Notes under the pieces: generated by a model | What the model was told of the DNA's origin: nothing | Database searches by the model: none | Seen by the model: the letters and a program-made list of their open reading frames with translations, nothing else | Assembly (NCBI GenBank): GCA_910585545.1 | Contig: CAJUFN010000007.1 | Location: 52,935 to 116,934 of the forward strand | Length of the DNA stretch: 64,000 nt | Direction: 5' to 3' | Source of the DNA: an uncultured Lachnospiraceae bacterium | GTDB taxonomy: Bacteria > Bacillota > Clostridia > Lachnospirales > Lachnospiraceae | Made by a program: the position numbers and the translations under genes | In this document: one piece after another, positions 16,829-25,990 of the stretch | Position numbering within the stretch: position 1 is the first letter of the stretch | How the letters are laid out: each line of letters begins with the position of its first letter

Positions 16829-18472
16829 ATGGAAACTTTAAAACCGATGTTGCTTACATCACTAAAAACCTATTCAAAAACACAGTTTATAAAGGATGTG
16901 ACTGCCGGAATCATCGTGGCGATTATTGCTCTGCCACTATCCATCGCTCTGGCACTTGCATCCGGAGTCGGACCGGAAGCCGGTATTTTCACCGCGATCG
17001 TTGCAGGATTCGTCATTTCCGTTTTAGGCGGAAGCAGCGTACAGATTGCCGGACCAACCGCGGCATTTGCAACCATTGTTGCCGGAATCGTCGCGAAAAA
17101 CGGTATGGATGGACTGATTATCGCTACTATCCTTGCCGGAATATTCCTGATTATTATGGGATTTTGTCATTTCGGAAGCCTGATTAAATTTATCCCATTT
17201 ACGATTACTACCGGCTTTACCTCCGGTATTGCAGTAACCATCGTTATTGGTCAGTTAAAAGACTTCTTCGGAATCGTTTATCCGGACGGATTAAAACCAA
17301 TCGAAACAACAGAAAAACTAGAAGCATTTATCCATAATATTTCTACTATAAATATGGATGCGCTGATTGTCGGCGGCGTGAGCCTTTTGATTTTAATTAT
17401 CGCTCCGTTTTTTCTAAAAAAAATCCCAGGTTCTTTGCTGGCAGTTATTGGCGGAATCTTAATGGTACAATTTTTACCGCTTAACGTCTCTACGATCGGA
17501 AACCTCTATAGCATCAGCAACGACCTTCCATCCTTCCATATGCCTGCATTGAACTTTGAACTGATAAAAGAGGCTGTGCCAAATGCATTTACTATCGCAA
17601 TCCTCGCAGCGATTGAATCTTTATTATCCTGTGTGGTTGCAGATGGAATGATCAACAAAAAGCATCGTTCTGACATGGAACTGGTTGCCCAGGGAGCAGG
17701 TAATATCGCATCTGCACTTTTCGGCGGAATCCCGGCTACCGGAGCAATCGCAAGAACGGCCGCTAATATCAAAAACGGCGGACGTACGCCAATTGCCGGA
17801 ATCGTACATTCCATTACACTCGTTATTGTACTTGTCGTGTTGATGCCTTATGCCGGATTGATTCCGATGCCAACGATCGCTGCGATTTTATTTATCGTTG
17901 CTTACAATATGTGTCAGTGGAGAACATTCCGTCAGCTTTTAAAAACAGCGCCGAAAAGTGACATCGCTGTTTTGCTTATTACATTTGTACTGACAATCGT
18001 ATTCGACCTCGTTGTGGCGATTGAGATTGGTATGGTGCTGACCTGCCTTCTCTTTATCAAACGAATGAGTGATGAGACTCGTGTGCGCGGTTGGACTTAC
18101 GTAGATCCTGACAGTCCGGAAGTCAACGAGCATTTGCAAAAACTGCCGCGTCAGATTCGCGTATATGACATCACCGGTCCGCTCTTCTTTGGAGTATCTG
18201 GAATCATTGAACACATTGTCGTAAAAGACTACACTACTTGCCTCATTCTTCGCATGCATAGCGTTCCGTCACTCGATATCACTGCATTGAATGCACTGAC
18301 AAATCTCGCTGTATTTTGCAAGAAAAAAGGCATTACACTCGTATTCTCTCATGTCAATGAGCAGCCAATGCATGTAATGAAAAAAGCCGGATTTGTTGAT
18401 TTGATTGGAGGAGAAAATTTCTGTACAAATATTTCTGCCGCATTGAAACGCGCAGAAGAAGTGATCAAATAA
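16829..18472 (+). CDS. SulP-family anion transporter with STAS domain
   Basis: 547 aa. The N-terminal membrane domain (about 15-420) has the SulP features AGIIVAIIALPLSIALALASG and, later, PATGAIARTAANIKNGGRTP. The cytoplasmic STAS domain (about 440-545) contains VYDITGPLFFG and HSVPSLDITALNAL. It moves sulfate, bicarbonate or another anion; the ion cannot be told from sequence. It is divergent from the MerR gene, which may control it, and is followed by a strong terminator. Confidence 0.92.
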   Translation: METLKPMLLTSLKTYSKTQFIKDVTAGIIVAIIALPLSIALALASGVGPEAGIFTAIVAGFVISVLGGSSVQIAGPTAAFATIVAGIVAKNGMDGLIIATILAGIFLIIMGFCHFGSLIKFIPFTITTGFTSGIAVTIVIGQLKDFFGIVYPDGLKPIETTEKLEAFIHNISTINMDALIVGGVSLLILIIAPFFLKKIPGSLLAVIGGILMVQFLPLNVSTIGNLYSISNDLPSFHMPALNFELIKEAVPNAFTIAILAAIESLLSCVVADGMINKKHRSDMELVAQGAGNIASALFGGIPATGAIARTAANIKNGGRTPIAGIVHSITLVIVLVVLMPYAGLIPMPTIAAILFIVAYNMCQWRTFRQLLKTAPKSDIAVLLITFVLTIVFDLVVAIEIGMVLTCLLFIKRMSDETRVRGWTYVDPDSPEVNEHLQKLPRQIRVYDITGPLFFGVSGIIEHIVVKDYTTCLILRMHSVPSLDITALNALTNLAVFCKKKGITLVFSHVNEQPMHVMKKAGFVDLIGGENFCTNISAALKRAEEVIK

Positions 18473-18486
18473 AACTATATATATTA

Positions 18487-18530
18487 AAAGATGAGCACGC
18501 AGCTGATATTCGCCGCTTGCTCATCTTTTT
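18487..18530 (+). terminator. Rho-independent terminator after SulP
   Basis: Arms AAAAGATGAGCA and TGCTCATCTTTT flank a GC-containing loop and are followed by T residues. It may work in both directions, ending the AraC gene transcript as well. Confidence 0.8.
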
Positions 18531-18607
18531 AATCGCTGTCCTTTTATAAAGGCTAATTACTAAAAAGCAATGCTTATGTTTCTAACTGATAATGCTGCCA
18601 TAACTGT

Positions 18608-19465
18608 TTACTTTCTCTTCACAGGAATCCAGATTTCACAATAATACTTCTCATCCTGCGTTCCATTCGGGTACTTAGCCGGATCATCATACATCTCCAC
18701 ACAGTATCCTGCCGCAAATTCATATTCCTTAAGCGCTGGCAGCCACTCAGTAAAAATCTTTGTGTTCACATCCTGCAGAACATCAGGCATTGCACCCACA
18801 CACGGGAAAACTGCCCATGTCAGTTCCGGAATCGTTCTTGTAATAAATCCTTCCGGCACATCACTTCCTTCTGTATAGGAATCCGCTATCAAATACTCAA
18901 ATGTATCATTCCCCATCTTTTCGTCAATATTGATACCGTATTCACCGCAAACCACTTTTCCTTTTCCGGTCTGAAAATGCTCCTGCCAGAACCCAGGCAC
19001 CACTTCCTTTGCACCTTCATAAGGAAATGTCCTTGCATTTGCGATCACCGTAAATGATTCTTTCTTCTCAATTTTGTAATCCATGAGATATCCTCCTTCT
19101 AATGATAGTTTCATCTTAAGCGGAGCGAAAGATTTCAACATCACATTATCCTTGCGTGCTGCTGTAGGTGTCACGCCATGAAACCTTGAAAAAGCTTTGG
19201 TAAAGCTGTCTGGTGAATCATATCCATACTTCATAGCTATATCAATAATTTTTTCATCACTTGTTGCCAGGTCATTCCCGGCAAGTGCCAGTCGTCTGTT
19301 ACGGATATATTCTGAGACTGAAAAACCGCAAAGCAAGGCAAAACTTTTCTGAAAATAAAATGATGAAATATTCACATGATCCGCTATCATACCAACAGTG
19401 AGCTCATCTGTAATATGATCCTCGACATACTGTATTGCCGCACCAATTGCTTCCATCCAACCCAT
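18608..19465 (-). CDS. AraC-family regulator with GyrI-like effector domain
   Basis: 285 aa. The N-terminal AraC HTH pair (about 8-105) contains SSFYFQKSFALLCGFSVSEYI and YDSPDSFTKAFSRFHGVTP. The C-terminal half (about 125-283) is a GyrI/SOUL-like small-molecule domain: FTVIANARTFPY, WAVFPCVGAMPD and YYCEIWIPVK. The combination resembles Rob/BltR-type drug-sensing activators. No target is evident beside it. Confidence 0.85.
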   Translation of the reverse strand: MGWMEAIGAAIQYVEDHITDELTVGMIADHVNISSFYFQKSFALLCGFSVSEYIRNRRLALAGNDLATSDEKIIDIAMKYGYDSPDSFTKAFSRFHGVTPTAARKDNVMLKSFAPLKMKLSLEGGYLMDYKIEKKESFTVIANARTFPYEGAKEVVPGFWQEHFQTGKGKVVCGEYGINIDEKMGNDTFEYLIADSYTEGSDVPEGFITRTIPELTWAVFPCVGAMPDVLQDVNTKIFTEWLPALKEYEFAAGYCVEMYDDPAKYPNGTQDEKYYCEIWIPVKRK

Positions 19466-19541
19466 ACTACTTCATACCTTTCGTTTCGCTATATTCATAT
19501 CCTATCACAGCGGAAATTTTTCTTCCCGATTATCTTTGCCA

Positions 19542-19880
19542 TCATTTGTCCGTCTTGTTCTTTTTAACCTTTTTCTTCGGTTCCGGCAATTCTTCATACA
19601 TTGCATTCAAAACTGATTCTATTAATTCTATATTCTCTACATCCTCTACAACTACCATCAATGTTTTTGAACCCTCATAAGGATATGTCCTTTCTGCATC
19701 CGGCATCAGCCGCAGAACCGCTTCTGTCGGTTTGAGCAGCAAGGTATTATCGCAAATATTTCCAATAAGCTTATCCTTATAATAAATACAATACTCACCC
19801 ATCATTCTTTTAGTAGATATCTCTCCTATTCTTTGAAGACTATACACAACATAATCATGAAACTCTCTTGATGAAGCCAT
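19542..19880 (-). CDS. TfoX/Sxy N-terminal domain protein
   Basis: 112 aa. It matches the TfoX N-terminal fold: REFHDYVVYSL, ISTKRMMGEYCIYYKDKLIG, PYEGSKTLMVVVEDVEN. The tail is lysine-rich (PKKKVKKNKTDK). Firmicute members of this family are not shown to control competence, so the role is open. A GGAGGTGGAA-type site precedes the ATG. Confidence 0.8.
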   Translation of the reverse strand: MASSREFHDYVVYSLQRIGEISTKRMMGEYCIYYKDKLIGNICDNTLLLKPTEAVLRLMPDAERTYPYEGSKTLMVVVEDVENIELIESVLNAMYEELPEPKKKVKKNKTDK

Positions 19881-19961
19881 TTATTCCACCTCCTTCTTAA
19901 TAAGATGTCTGCTATGTGAAACCCATAACAAAGATTGTGCGTCGCACGTTCTTGCGCCTGC

Positions 19962-20060
19962 GGAGCGTTTTATGATATAGGAAAGTACGAACATTCCTAT
20001 ATCATAAAAATAGCCGCTCCAGTCTGGTAAACCAAGCGGCAATTTCTGTCTAACTTTATA
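19962..20060 (-). repeat. Terminator-associated hairpin repeat, copy A
   Basis: A perfect 16-bp stem (TTTTATGATATAGGAA, 19968-19983, pairing with 19994-20009) with a 10-nt loop is wrapped by GGAGCG/CGCTCC. On the minus strand it directly follows a GCCGCT/AGCGGC hairpin plus T tract, which likely terminates the 20175-22052 gene. The stem and the following GC-rich arm resemble the element at 25740. The 294-bp gap holds no gene. Confidence 0.55.
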
Positions 20061-20174
20061 TCGGACTACCCCTCTATCGGCAGCACTTTTTTTCTATAAT
20101 CATGTTATCACGCTTCCATAGAAATGTCAAAATTTTTCTTTGTTTTAAATAACGCTCTTCCTACAGAATTCTTC

Positions 20175-22052
20175 CTAATTTGGCATTCCACCATTTCTCA
20201 TTTCATTATTTCTCATCCCTTCATTTCTCATTCCGCCTCCTCTTCCATCTCTTCCAGGCTGTCCACCCATCTGGGGGCTATTTCCATAGACCAGGCTATC
20301 CATCGTAATGCTTTCCTGCGCTGTACCTGCCGTCAAAGTATAAGTTTCCCCCTGTTTGATTTCAGGGCAGCTTACGATTACAGAAGAATACTCTTTTTCT
20401 GTGGACCAGGAGAGAATCTTTGTCCCGCTACTGTCCGTAAGCGAAATCTGCGTCCCGGCTTCCTGCATATTTGAATTCACCATGATTACGCCCTGAGTGG
20501 ACGAGTTTCCAAAGTTTTGCGCCATTCCGGAAGCACCTGCCGCTGCAAAAACCCCTCCGGTAATCGTTGCTGTTCCATTATAATCCAGCGCCGCGTTTCC
20601 GTCATTAACAGGTCCCGACACATACGTCTCTCCCCCGGAAACAGTAATATCTCCGTTGGAATCAATTCCGTCTCCGGAAGCATTGATATGCAAAATGCCG
20701 CCGGAAATACAGATATATGCTCCTTCTGTAGTCGCAAACGGATCGTCTCCCGGTCCGGGTCCTCCAAACCCACTGCCGTCATTTCCTCCAGCTGCATTGA
20801 TGCCATCATCTAAAGCCTGAACGTTAATCTCTCCTCCGGTAATGTCAATACTCAAGCCTTCGATTCCTTCATAGCTTTGTGTAATATCCAGGCTGCCTCC
20901 CAAAATGAGTACATTCGTGTCCGCATGGATTCCATCATCTCCGGAAGATAACTTATAAGTGCCTCCTCTAATGTTAATTGCCCCATTAGAATGCAGGCTG
21001 TCATCTTGAGAATCCAACGTATAGCTTCCTTCTTTTAATACCATTTGTGTACCCGCTTTCAAACCTTTTATGCTCACAGAATCTTCTTCTGCTGCCTCTT
21101 CAAAGTTTTCTTCAAAATTTCTTTCCGCCGGCATGCGTTTCTGCATGTGTTCTTGTACATTCGAGGTCTCTGCTCCGGCACTTCCTTCTCCTGTGGTAAT
21201 CGTATAAACGCCGTTCTCTGCCTGCAGCCAACTTCCTGCACTGATTCCATCTTGCTCAGATGTGATTTGGAAAGTCCCATCTGCCAGATAGACAAACCCC
21301 AGATTGGTATCCTCTGCATTTTCCGCATGAATACCATCTTTTCCCGAAATGATCTTATATGAACCATTGGCAATGCGAACGCTGTCTTTTCCTGCAATTC
21401 CATGGTCCGCACTTATGATTTCATAAGTTCCGCAAGTAAATACCAAATCATCTTTGGACACGATTCCATGCCCCGCTTTCGCCGTAACCGTAAGCCTTCC
21501 CTCTCCGTTAAAAGTCAAATCGGATTTTGAAAACACAGCAGCGTCAATGTTATTTTCATCTATGGCCATATAGTTTCCGCCATTTTCCAACGTATTTTCC
21601 GAACCTGCTGCCGTTGTAACAAACACCTTATCTGCAGAAAAAACATAAAGGGCTGCAGATTCCGAATTTGATATATTCACATCATTCAATACTAACTGTA
21701 CCTTATCGGTATCCTTTGCTTCTACCATTACCATTCCATCTGTCAGATTTCCAGTCAACACATAGGTGCCTTCCTTCGTAATCATAATCTTTTTATCTTC
21801 CACGATCACGGCATCCGATTCGCAGACAGTTCCTTCATCGGAAAGCACAACTGACACACTTTCCTCTTCCGGATATCCTACCTCCTTATCCCGGGCAGAA
21901 AACATATCAGAAGTATCTATTTCAACAATACTGCTATTCTGGTAAGCTAAAGATTCTGTATTTTGCTGTATATTTTGACTTGTCCTTCTACTGCATCCGG
22001 ACAATATCATAGTTCCTATGAAAAGAAAAATAAAAATTTCTTTTTTGCGCAT
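20175..22052 (-). CDS. Carbohydrate-binding lipoprotein (DUF4353, Cthe_2159-like beta-helix)
   Basis: About 625 aa from the ATG at 22052, which has AGGAG 9 nt upstream. A lipoprotein signal (KEIFIFLFIGTMILSGC) is followed by a long array of beta-helix turns with repeated GI(H/N/S)A and ISGGxxxI units such as SGDDGIHADTNV and ALDDGINAAGG. The Asp/Gly pattern fits calcium binding. The C-terminal tail is Gly/Met/Arg/Asn-rich. Family members bind polysaccharides such as pectin. It is third in an operon with VTC and DUF4956 proteins. Confidence 0.8.
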   Translation of the reverse strand: MRKKEIFIFLFIGTMILSGCSRRTSQNIQQNTESLAYQNSSIVEIDTSDMFSARDKEVGYPEEESVSVVLSDEGTVCESDAVIVEDKKIMITKEGTYVLTGNLTDGMVMVEAKDTDKVQLVLNDVNISNSESAALYVFSADKVFVTTAAGSENTLENGGNYMAIDENNIDAAVFSKSDLTFNGEGRLTVTAKAGHGIVSKDDLVFTCGTYEIISADHGIAGKDSVRIANGSYKIISGKDGIHAENAEDTNLGFVYLADGTFQITSEQDGISAGSWLQAENGVYTITTGEGSAGAETSNVQEHMQKRMPAERNFEENFEEAAEEDSVSIKGLKAGTQMVLKEGSYTLDSQDDSLHSNGAINIRGGTYKLSSGDDGIHADTNVLILGGSLDITQSYEGIEGLSIDITGGEINVQALDDGINAAGGNDGSGFGGPGPGDDPFATTEGAYICISGGILHINASGDGIDSNGDITVSGGETYVSGPVNDGNAALDYNGTATITGGVFAAAGASGMAQNFGNSSTQGVIMVNSNMQEAGTQISLTDSSGTKILSWSTEKEYSSVIVSCPEIKQGETYTLTAGTAQESITMDSLVYGNSPQMGGQPGRDGRGGGMRNEGMRNNEMRNGGMPN

Positions 22053-22065
22053 GTATGATCGTCTC

Positions 22066-22761
22066 CTATAATTCTCCAAGCATGGTTTCCTGTCTGTTTA
22101 TGACAATCTCCAGATTACCGTTTCGGCAGCGAAGTTCGTCAATCAGTTCCTTTTCTTTTCCTGCATCTTTCATGGTCAGATTATAGGTCAGCTTAAACAG
22201 GCTTCCCATATTTGTAGTCTTAATCTGTACCACCTCATAACCTGAGGTGTACTTTTGCAGGATTTCATCAAACACGTCACCATAATCCAAATCCTCTGGT
22301 ATGGTAATATGCAGCGTTTTGTAACGTGTAGAATTCTTTCGGATTCCAAAATCCATACTGTTATACACTAACATAATTGCGCCCAAAATCACTGCGGATA
22401 AAAGGGCATATGCCAGATATCCCATTCCTGCCACAAGACCGGAACACATTGCCAGAAAAATCGCTCCGATTTCTTTCGCAGAACCCGGCGCAGAACGGAA
22501 TCGAACCAGGCTGAAAGCACCTGCCACTGCCACGCCGGTTCCCACATTTCCATTCACCATCATAATCACAACGCAGACCACTGCCGGAAGAAGCGCCAAA
22601 GTTGCGACAAAACTTCTGGTATATTTTGCTCCGCACATATAAGCGCCTGCCAGAATCACCCCAATCGCAAGGGCACATCCCAAACACAGCAAAAAATCTG
22701 AAAATGCAATCACCGTTGTCATATCTGTATCAAAAATTCCTCTAAAAAGTGTATCAAACAT
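22066..22761 (-). CDS. DUF4956 membrane protein
   Basis: 231 aa with about four membrane helices in the first 130 residues (SDFLLCLGCALAIGVILAGA; FVATLALLPAVVCVVIMMV; YLAYALLSAVILGAIMLV) and a conserved SLVRFRSAPGSAKEIGAIF. The cytoplasmic C-terminal part is ferredoxin-like. These proteins almost always sit beside VTC-domain genes, as here (8-bp overlap). Function is unknown; the partnership suggests a membrane complex acting with the VTC protein. Confidence 0.85.
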   Translation of the reverse strand: MFDTLFRGIFDTDMTTVIAFSDFLLCLGCALAIGVILAGAYMCGAKYTRSFVATLALLPAVVCVVIMMVNGNVGTGVAVAGAFSLVRFRSAPGSAKEIGAIFLAMCSGLVAGMGYLAYALLSAVILGAIMLVYNSMDFGIRKNSTRYKTLHITIPEDLDYGDVFDEILQKYTSGYEVVQIKTTNMGSLFKLTYNLTMKDAGKEKELIDELRCRNGNLEIVINRQETMLGEL

Positions 22762-23476
22762 ATTTGTATCCTCCTGTATCCCTCTGCTTTGTCAGCATAC
22801 GCTGATAAGCACAACCATATTTTGAAAATGATGTTTTATAAAGATGATGTTTCGTAAGCGCCTGACCCATCCATAACGGAATCCCTCCCGAAGTTTTCAG
22901 CTCCATTAAAGTCTGATGACTTCCTATGATCGGAATTCCATAAATTTCGCTTCCAAGAGAAAAATCTTCTCTTCTATAAAGAATGTTTTCATCAAACGTC
23001 ACTCGGAAATCACTGCCGTCCAAAGCATAATAGGCTTCCCTCTCATAGGAGAGAAACACAGCCGGAATAAGATTTTTATAATAGTCACGGAAATACTGAA
23101 TTTCTGCCCCGATTTGAGAATGGACAGGAAGTGATTTGCCCTTTTGAAAACTCTCCATTACTACCCCTTCGGGCAGCTGAAGCCTTCGCTTATAGACCAC
23201 AGACTTGTATTTCTTTTTAATTTCTACGAAAACGGGCTCCTCTGTATGTACCTGACTGTAACTACGTATCCGTAGCTTTTCCTTATATACAGGTTTTTCC
23301 AACGAATGCCGAATCAGCCGAAACGTGTCTGTATCAAAATAAATATTTCTTATGGTAGTTCTTCCATAAGCATCTAATTCCATATAAGGCTTCATGGTTT
23401 TCATGATTTCTTCTTTTTCCTGTGGGGTAAGAAGATATTTGAGCTCGTAACGCTCAAAAGTCATTTGATATGCCAT
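22754..23476 (-). CDS. VTC-domain protein (polyphosphate polymerase-like)
   Basis: 240 aa, a VTC/CYTH-type tunnel domain. It shows FERYELKYLLT, NIYFDTDTF, EKLRIRSY, VFVEIKKKYKSVVYKRR and LMELKTSGG, i.e. the paired basic and acidic residues lining the triphosphate tunnel. Eukaryotic Vtc4 makes polyphosphate; bacterial activity of this subfamily is inferred. It is first in the operon, behind an OmpR-type box. Confidence 0.82.
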   Translation of the reverse strand: MAYQMTFERYELKYLLTPQEKEEIMKTMKPYMELDAYGRTTIRNIYFDTDTFRLIRHSLEKPVYKEKLRIRSYSQVHTEEPVFVEIKKKYKSVVYKRRLQLPEGVVMESFQKGKSLPVHSQIGAEIQYFRDYYKNLIPAVFLSYEREAYYALDGSDFRVTFDENILYRREDFSLGSEIYGIPIIGSHQTLMELKTSGGIPLWMGQALTKHHLYKTSFSKYGCAYQRMLTKQRDTGGYKYV

Positions 23477-23508
23477 ATCATCCCTCCTGTAATAATTTTG
23501 ACAAGCAT

Positions 23509-23539
23509 ACTATAGCGCCTTTACCTTAATTTAACTTAA
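23509..23539 (-). promoter_or_regulatory. VTC operon promoter with OmpR-type direct repeats
   Basis: On the minus strand TATAGT (23509-23514) has two TTAAG repeats just upstream, at 23535-23539 and 23525-23529, 10 bp apart and overlapping the -35 position. This spacing is usual for OmpR/PhoP-type activators, and such a two-component system lies immediately upstream. Confidence 0.45.
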
Positions 23540-23560
23540 AATCATTTTCACTTTAATAGC

Positions 23561-24784
23561 TTACGATGGAAAAATCACTGTAATCTTCAATGATTTTTCG
23601 TCTTGCGTTTCTGCAATTATTTTTCCTTTATGAGAAGCTGCCGTAGCTGCCGCAATAGAAAGCCCCAGACCATATCCTCCCGTCTGAGAATTCCTGGAAG
23701 CATCTGTACGATAAAAACGATCAAATAAATGGGATATCTGTTCTTTTGAAATATGCTCTGTAGTGTTAAAGACAGATAGTCGAATACGATTCTTCTGTTT
23801 TTCCAACGTTACTGTAATTCTGCCTTTTGCATCCGAATATTTCATAGCATTATCCAAAAGGATTGTCGTAAGACCTCGTATCGCTTTTTCATCTCCCTTC
23901 ATAGAAATCATCGGTACAATAACGCTATTTAACGTTTTTTCCTGTATTTTTGCCGGAGCCTGAAAGGTATGAAATACCTCCTCGACCACATCTGACAGCG
24001 GAAATTCTACTTGTATTTCTTTTTGCTGTCCTTCCTCCATACGTGAAAGCAGCACCAGAGAGTTTGTCAGATCTGCCAGCCTTCTCGTCTGCGCCTGAAT
24101 ATCTCTCAGCCATTCATTCTCCCCAAAGTCCATTTCCAACACCTCTGTATCCGCATTGATAATCGCCAAAGGCGTTTTTAATTCATGACCGGCATCTGTA
24201 ATAAACTGCTTCTGCTTTTCGTAATTATCCGAAAACGGTTTTACCATACGTGAGGACAGATAAATCATCAAAATAAGAACCGCTAAAAGCCCTGTGACGG
24301 AAACACTTACAGCAGTCACCAGAAAATTTTGGAATGTATCCAGCTGACGTCCGCAATCTAAAAAAATAATCCTGGTCTCTCCATCATAGGCGCAGCATAA
24401 ATATCTATACTTATGCCAAAATCCCTTCTCAACTTGTTTTTCCCAAACCTCTACTGCATATCTTTGCGCCTCTGTAAAATCAACGGCAACAATTTGGGAG
24501 GCATCTGTAAAAATGACCTCTCCTTGGGCATTCAGCAGAACAGAGAAATATCTGGATTCAAATGGGATTTCAGGAGGCATAAAATTCCAGTCATCCTTCT
24601 TATCAGACGGCATTTTTCGAGGAAACCTTCCCGAATTTTCTTCCAAAACCTCAAGCCCCCTATCTGCATCCCTCACAATTTTTTTGTAATTCAGTATTCC
24701 CACAATTCCTTCGATCACCAAAAGTACGATGAGCAGGGAAATCATAGAAGCAGTAATCAATTTGATCCGAAGTTTTTTTATCAT
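23561..24784 (-). CDS. Sensor histidine kinase
   Basis: 407 aa. Membrane helices at about 9-30 and 153-176 flank an extracellular sensor of about 120 residues. The phospho-acceptor is His200 in TDAGHELKTPLAI; the ATP site has LLDNAMKYSD and GGYGLGLSIA. It overlaps the response-regulator gene by 4 bp (ATGA), so the pair is coupled. No HAMP domain is obvious. Its likely target is the adjacent VTC operon. Confidence 0.92.
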   Translation of the reverse strand: MIKKLRIKLITASMISLLIVLLVIEGIVGILNYKKIVRDADRGLEVLEENSGRFPRKMPSDKKDDWNFMPPEIPFESRYFSVLLNAQGEVIFTDASQIVAVDFTEAQRYAVEVWEKQVEKGFWHKYRYLCCAYDGETRIIFLDCGRQLDTFQNFLVTAVSVSVTGLLAVLILMIYLSSRMVKPFSDNYEKQKQFITDAGHELKTPLAIINADTEVLEMDFGENEWLRDIQAQTRRLADLTNSLVLLSRMEEGQQKEIQVEFPLSDVVEEVFHTFQAPAKIQEKTLNSVIVPMISMKGDEKAIRGLTTILLDNAMKYSDAKGRITVTLEKQKNRIRLSVFNTTEHISKEQISHLFDRFYRTDASRNSQTGGYGLGLSIAAATAASHKGKIIAETQDEKSLKITVIFPS

Positions 24785-25452
24785 GTCAGTTCCTCCAAAG
24801 AATACCCCACATTTCTGGTTGCTTTAATTTGAACATTTGCGTGAAGCGCAGATAATTTTTTTCTCAAATAAGAGATGTATACCCAGACCACATTCATTTC
24901 TGCCTCACTGTCGTATCCCCAGATTCTTTCTAAAAATCGTTCTGATGGAATCAACTGATGGGGATTACTCATCAAAAACTCTAACATCTGAAATTCTTTG
25001 TTTGCCAGCTGAAAACTTCCCGCCGACGTAGAAAGTTCAAATGTTGCCCTGTCCAATGTAACATTCCCTATTTTCAACTTAGAATCGGGCTGCGCTGTCT
25101 GTGTTCTGGTAATCGCTCGGATTCTTGCCAAAAGCTCCTTGGAATGAAACGGTTTTACCAGATAATCATTCGCCCCGGCATCCAGTCCTTCCACCTTATC
25201 ATCCACCTCTGACTTCGCTGTCAGTAACAAAATCGGAATCAGACTTCCCCTTTCTCTGACTTTCTTTAACACCGTAAGCCCGTCCACTTTTGGCATCATA
25301 ATATCTAAAATCACACCATCATAATTATCCGTTTCCAGATAATCCAAGGCGCTTTGTCCATCATAGACCGCATCTACTGAGTAATTGTTTCGCTCCAAAA
25401 TCGCCACCAGCGCTTTTGATAATGCTCTTTCATCCTCCGCCAGCAATAATCG
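24781..25452 (-). CDS. OmpR-family response regulator
   Basis: About 223 aa from the ATG at 25452 (MRLLLAEDE), which has AGGAG 9 nt upstream; the open frame extends 11 codons further but without a site. The receiver has Asp51 in ILDIMMPKVDG and Lys in LVKPFHSKEL. The winged helix ends in VWVYISYLRKKL and ATRNVGYSLE. It pairs with the overlapping kinase. Confidence 0.93.
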   Translation of the reverse strand, partial: RLLLAEDERALSKALVAILERNNYSVDAVYDGQSALDYLETDNYDGVILDIMMPKVDGLTVLKKVRERGSLIPILLLTAKSEVDDKVEGLDAGANDYLVKPFHSKELLARIRAITRTQTAQPDSKLKIGNVTLDRATFELSTSAGSFQLANKEFQMLEFLMSNPHQLIPSERFLERIWGYDSEAEMNVVWVYISYLRKKLSALHANVQIKATRNVGYSLEELT

Positions 25453-25645
25453 CATTTTTCTTCTCTCCTCTTTAGTTAAATCCACACTTTTCTATCATAT
25501 TTATATCCCGGAAAATCTCCCAGGACTCAAAGGATTTGCTTTATTATATTATTAAGTTTCATTTCTATATTATCATAGGAAGACTACATCATTCAATCTT
25601 CCATACGACACTTGCATTTTCAAGAATAATGATGTATTATATAGT

Positions 25646-25689
25646 AAGACAGTTCATTTGTACCATCCTGTCTTTAAACAAAACCAGGA
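25646..25689 (+). promoter_or_regulatory. preQ1-I riboswitch aptamer
   Basis: P1 arms AGACAG (25648-25653) and CTGTCT (25668-25673) enclose a loop GTTCATTTGTACC-type, and the 3' tail TTAAACAAAACCAGGA is the A-rich strand with the GGA that can pair with TCC of the loop. This is the H-type pseudoknot layout of preQ1 class I, close to the Thermoanaerobacter aptamer tail. It sits upstream of a VUT-family transporter. TTGCAT and TATTAT upstream form a promoter. Confidence 0.72.
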
Positions 25690-25709
25690 CTACTATTCAT
25701 GATTATGGT

Positions 25710-25737
25710 GGCTTTGCGTTTTGCAAGGCCTTTTTTT
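25710..25737 (+). terminator. Expression-platform terminator of the preQ1 riboswitch
   Basis: GGCTTTGC (25710-25717), a 5-nt loop, GCAAGGCC (25723-25730) and seven T residues. No plus-strand gene ends upstream, so it must belong to a leader RNA. Confidence 0.75.
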
Positions 25738-25739
25738 GT

Positions 25740-25945
25740 CTTATAGGAAATACCTTGTCACGCTAAAGCATGAAAGCTTTTCCTATAAGATAAAACCCTC
25801 CGGGAGGATGCGCACTCACGTGAGCGGAAGCAGTCAGCAAAAGCTGACCACGCTCGGCGCGCAAAGCGTGAAAGCCCCTCATGAGTGAGGGGCTGGGGAG
25901 TTGAAGTGGGCTTGCCCGCTTTGTTCTGAGGGTAGTTTTATGTTT
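25740..25945 (+). repeat. Terminator-associated hairpin repeat, copy B, with nested stems
   Basis: The stretch between the riboswitch terminator and the VUT gene has no ORF but dense stems. CTTATAGGAAA (from 25740) pairs with TTTCCTATAAG. Further stems are CCTCC/GGAGG, GTCAGC/GCTGAC, GCCCCTCA/TGAGGGGC and AGTGGGC/GCCCGCT. The first stem and following AAAACCCTCCG resemble copy A at 19962. The last stem plus TTTGTTCT could be another terminator. Confidence 0.5.
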
Positions 25946-25990
25946 TGTAAAACGTTACTGTTCACACAGAATTTTTATTTGGAGTAAATT

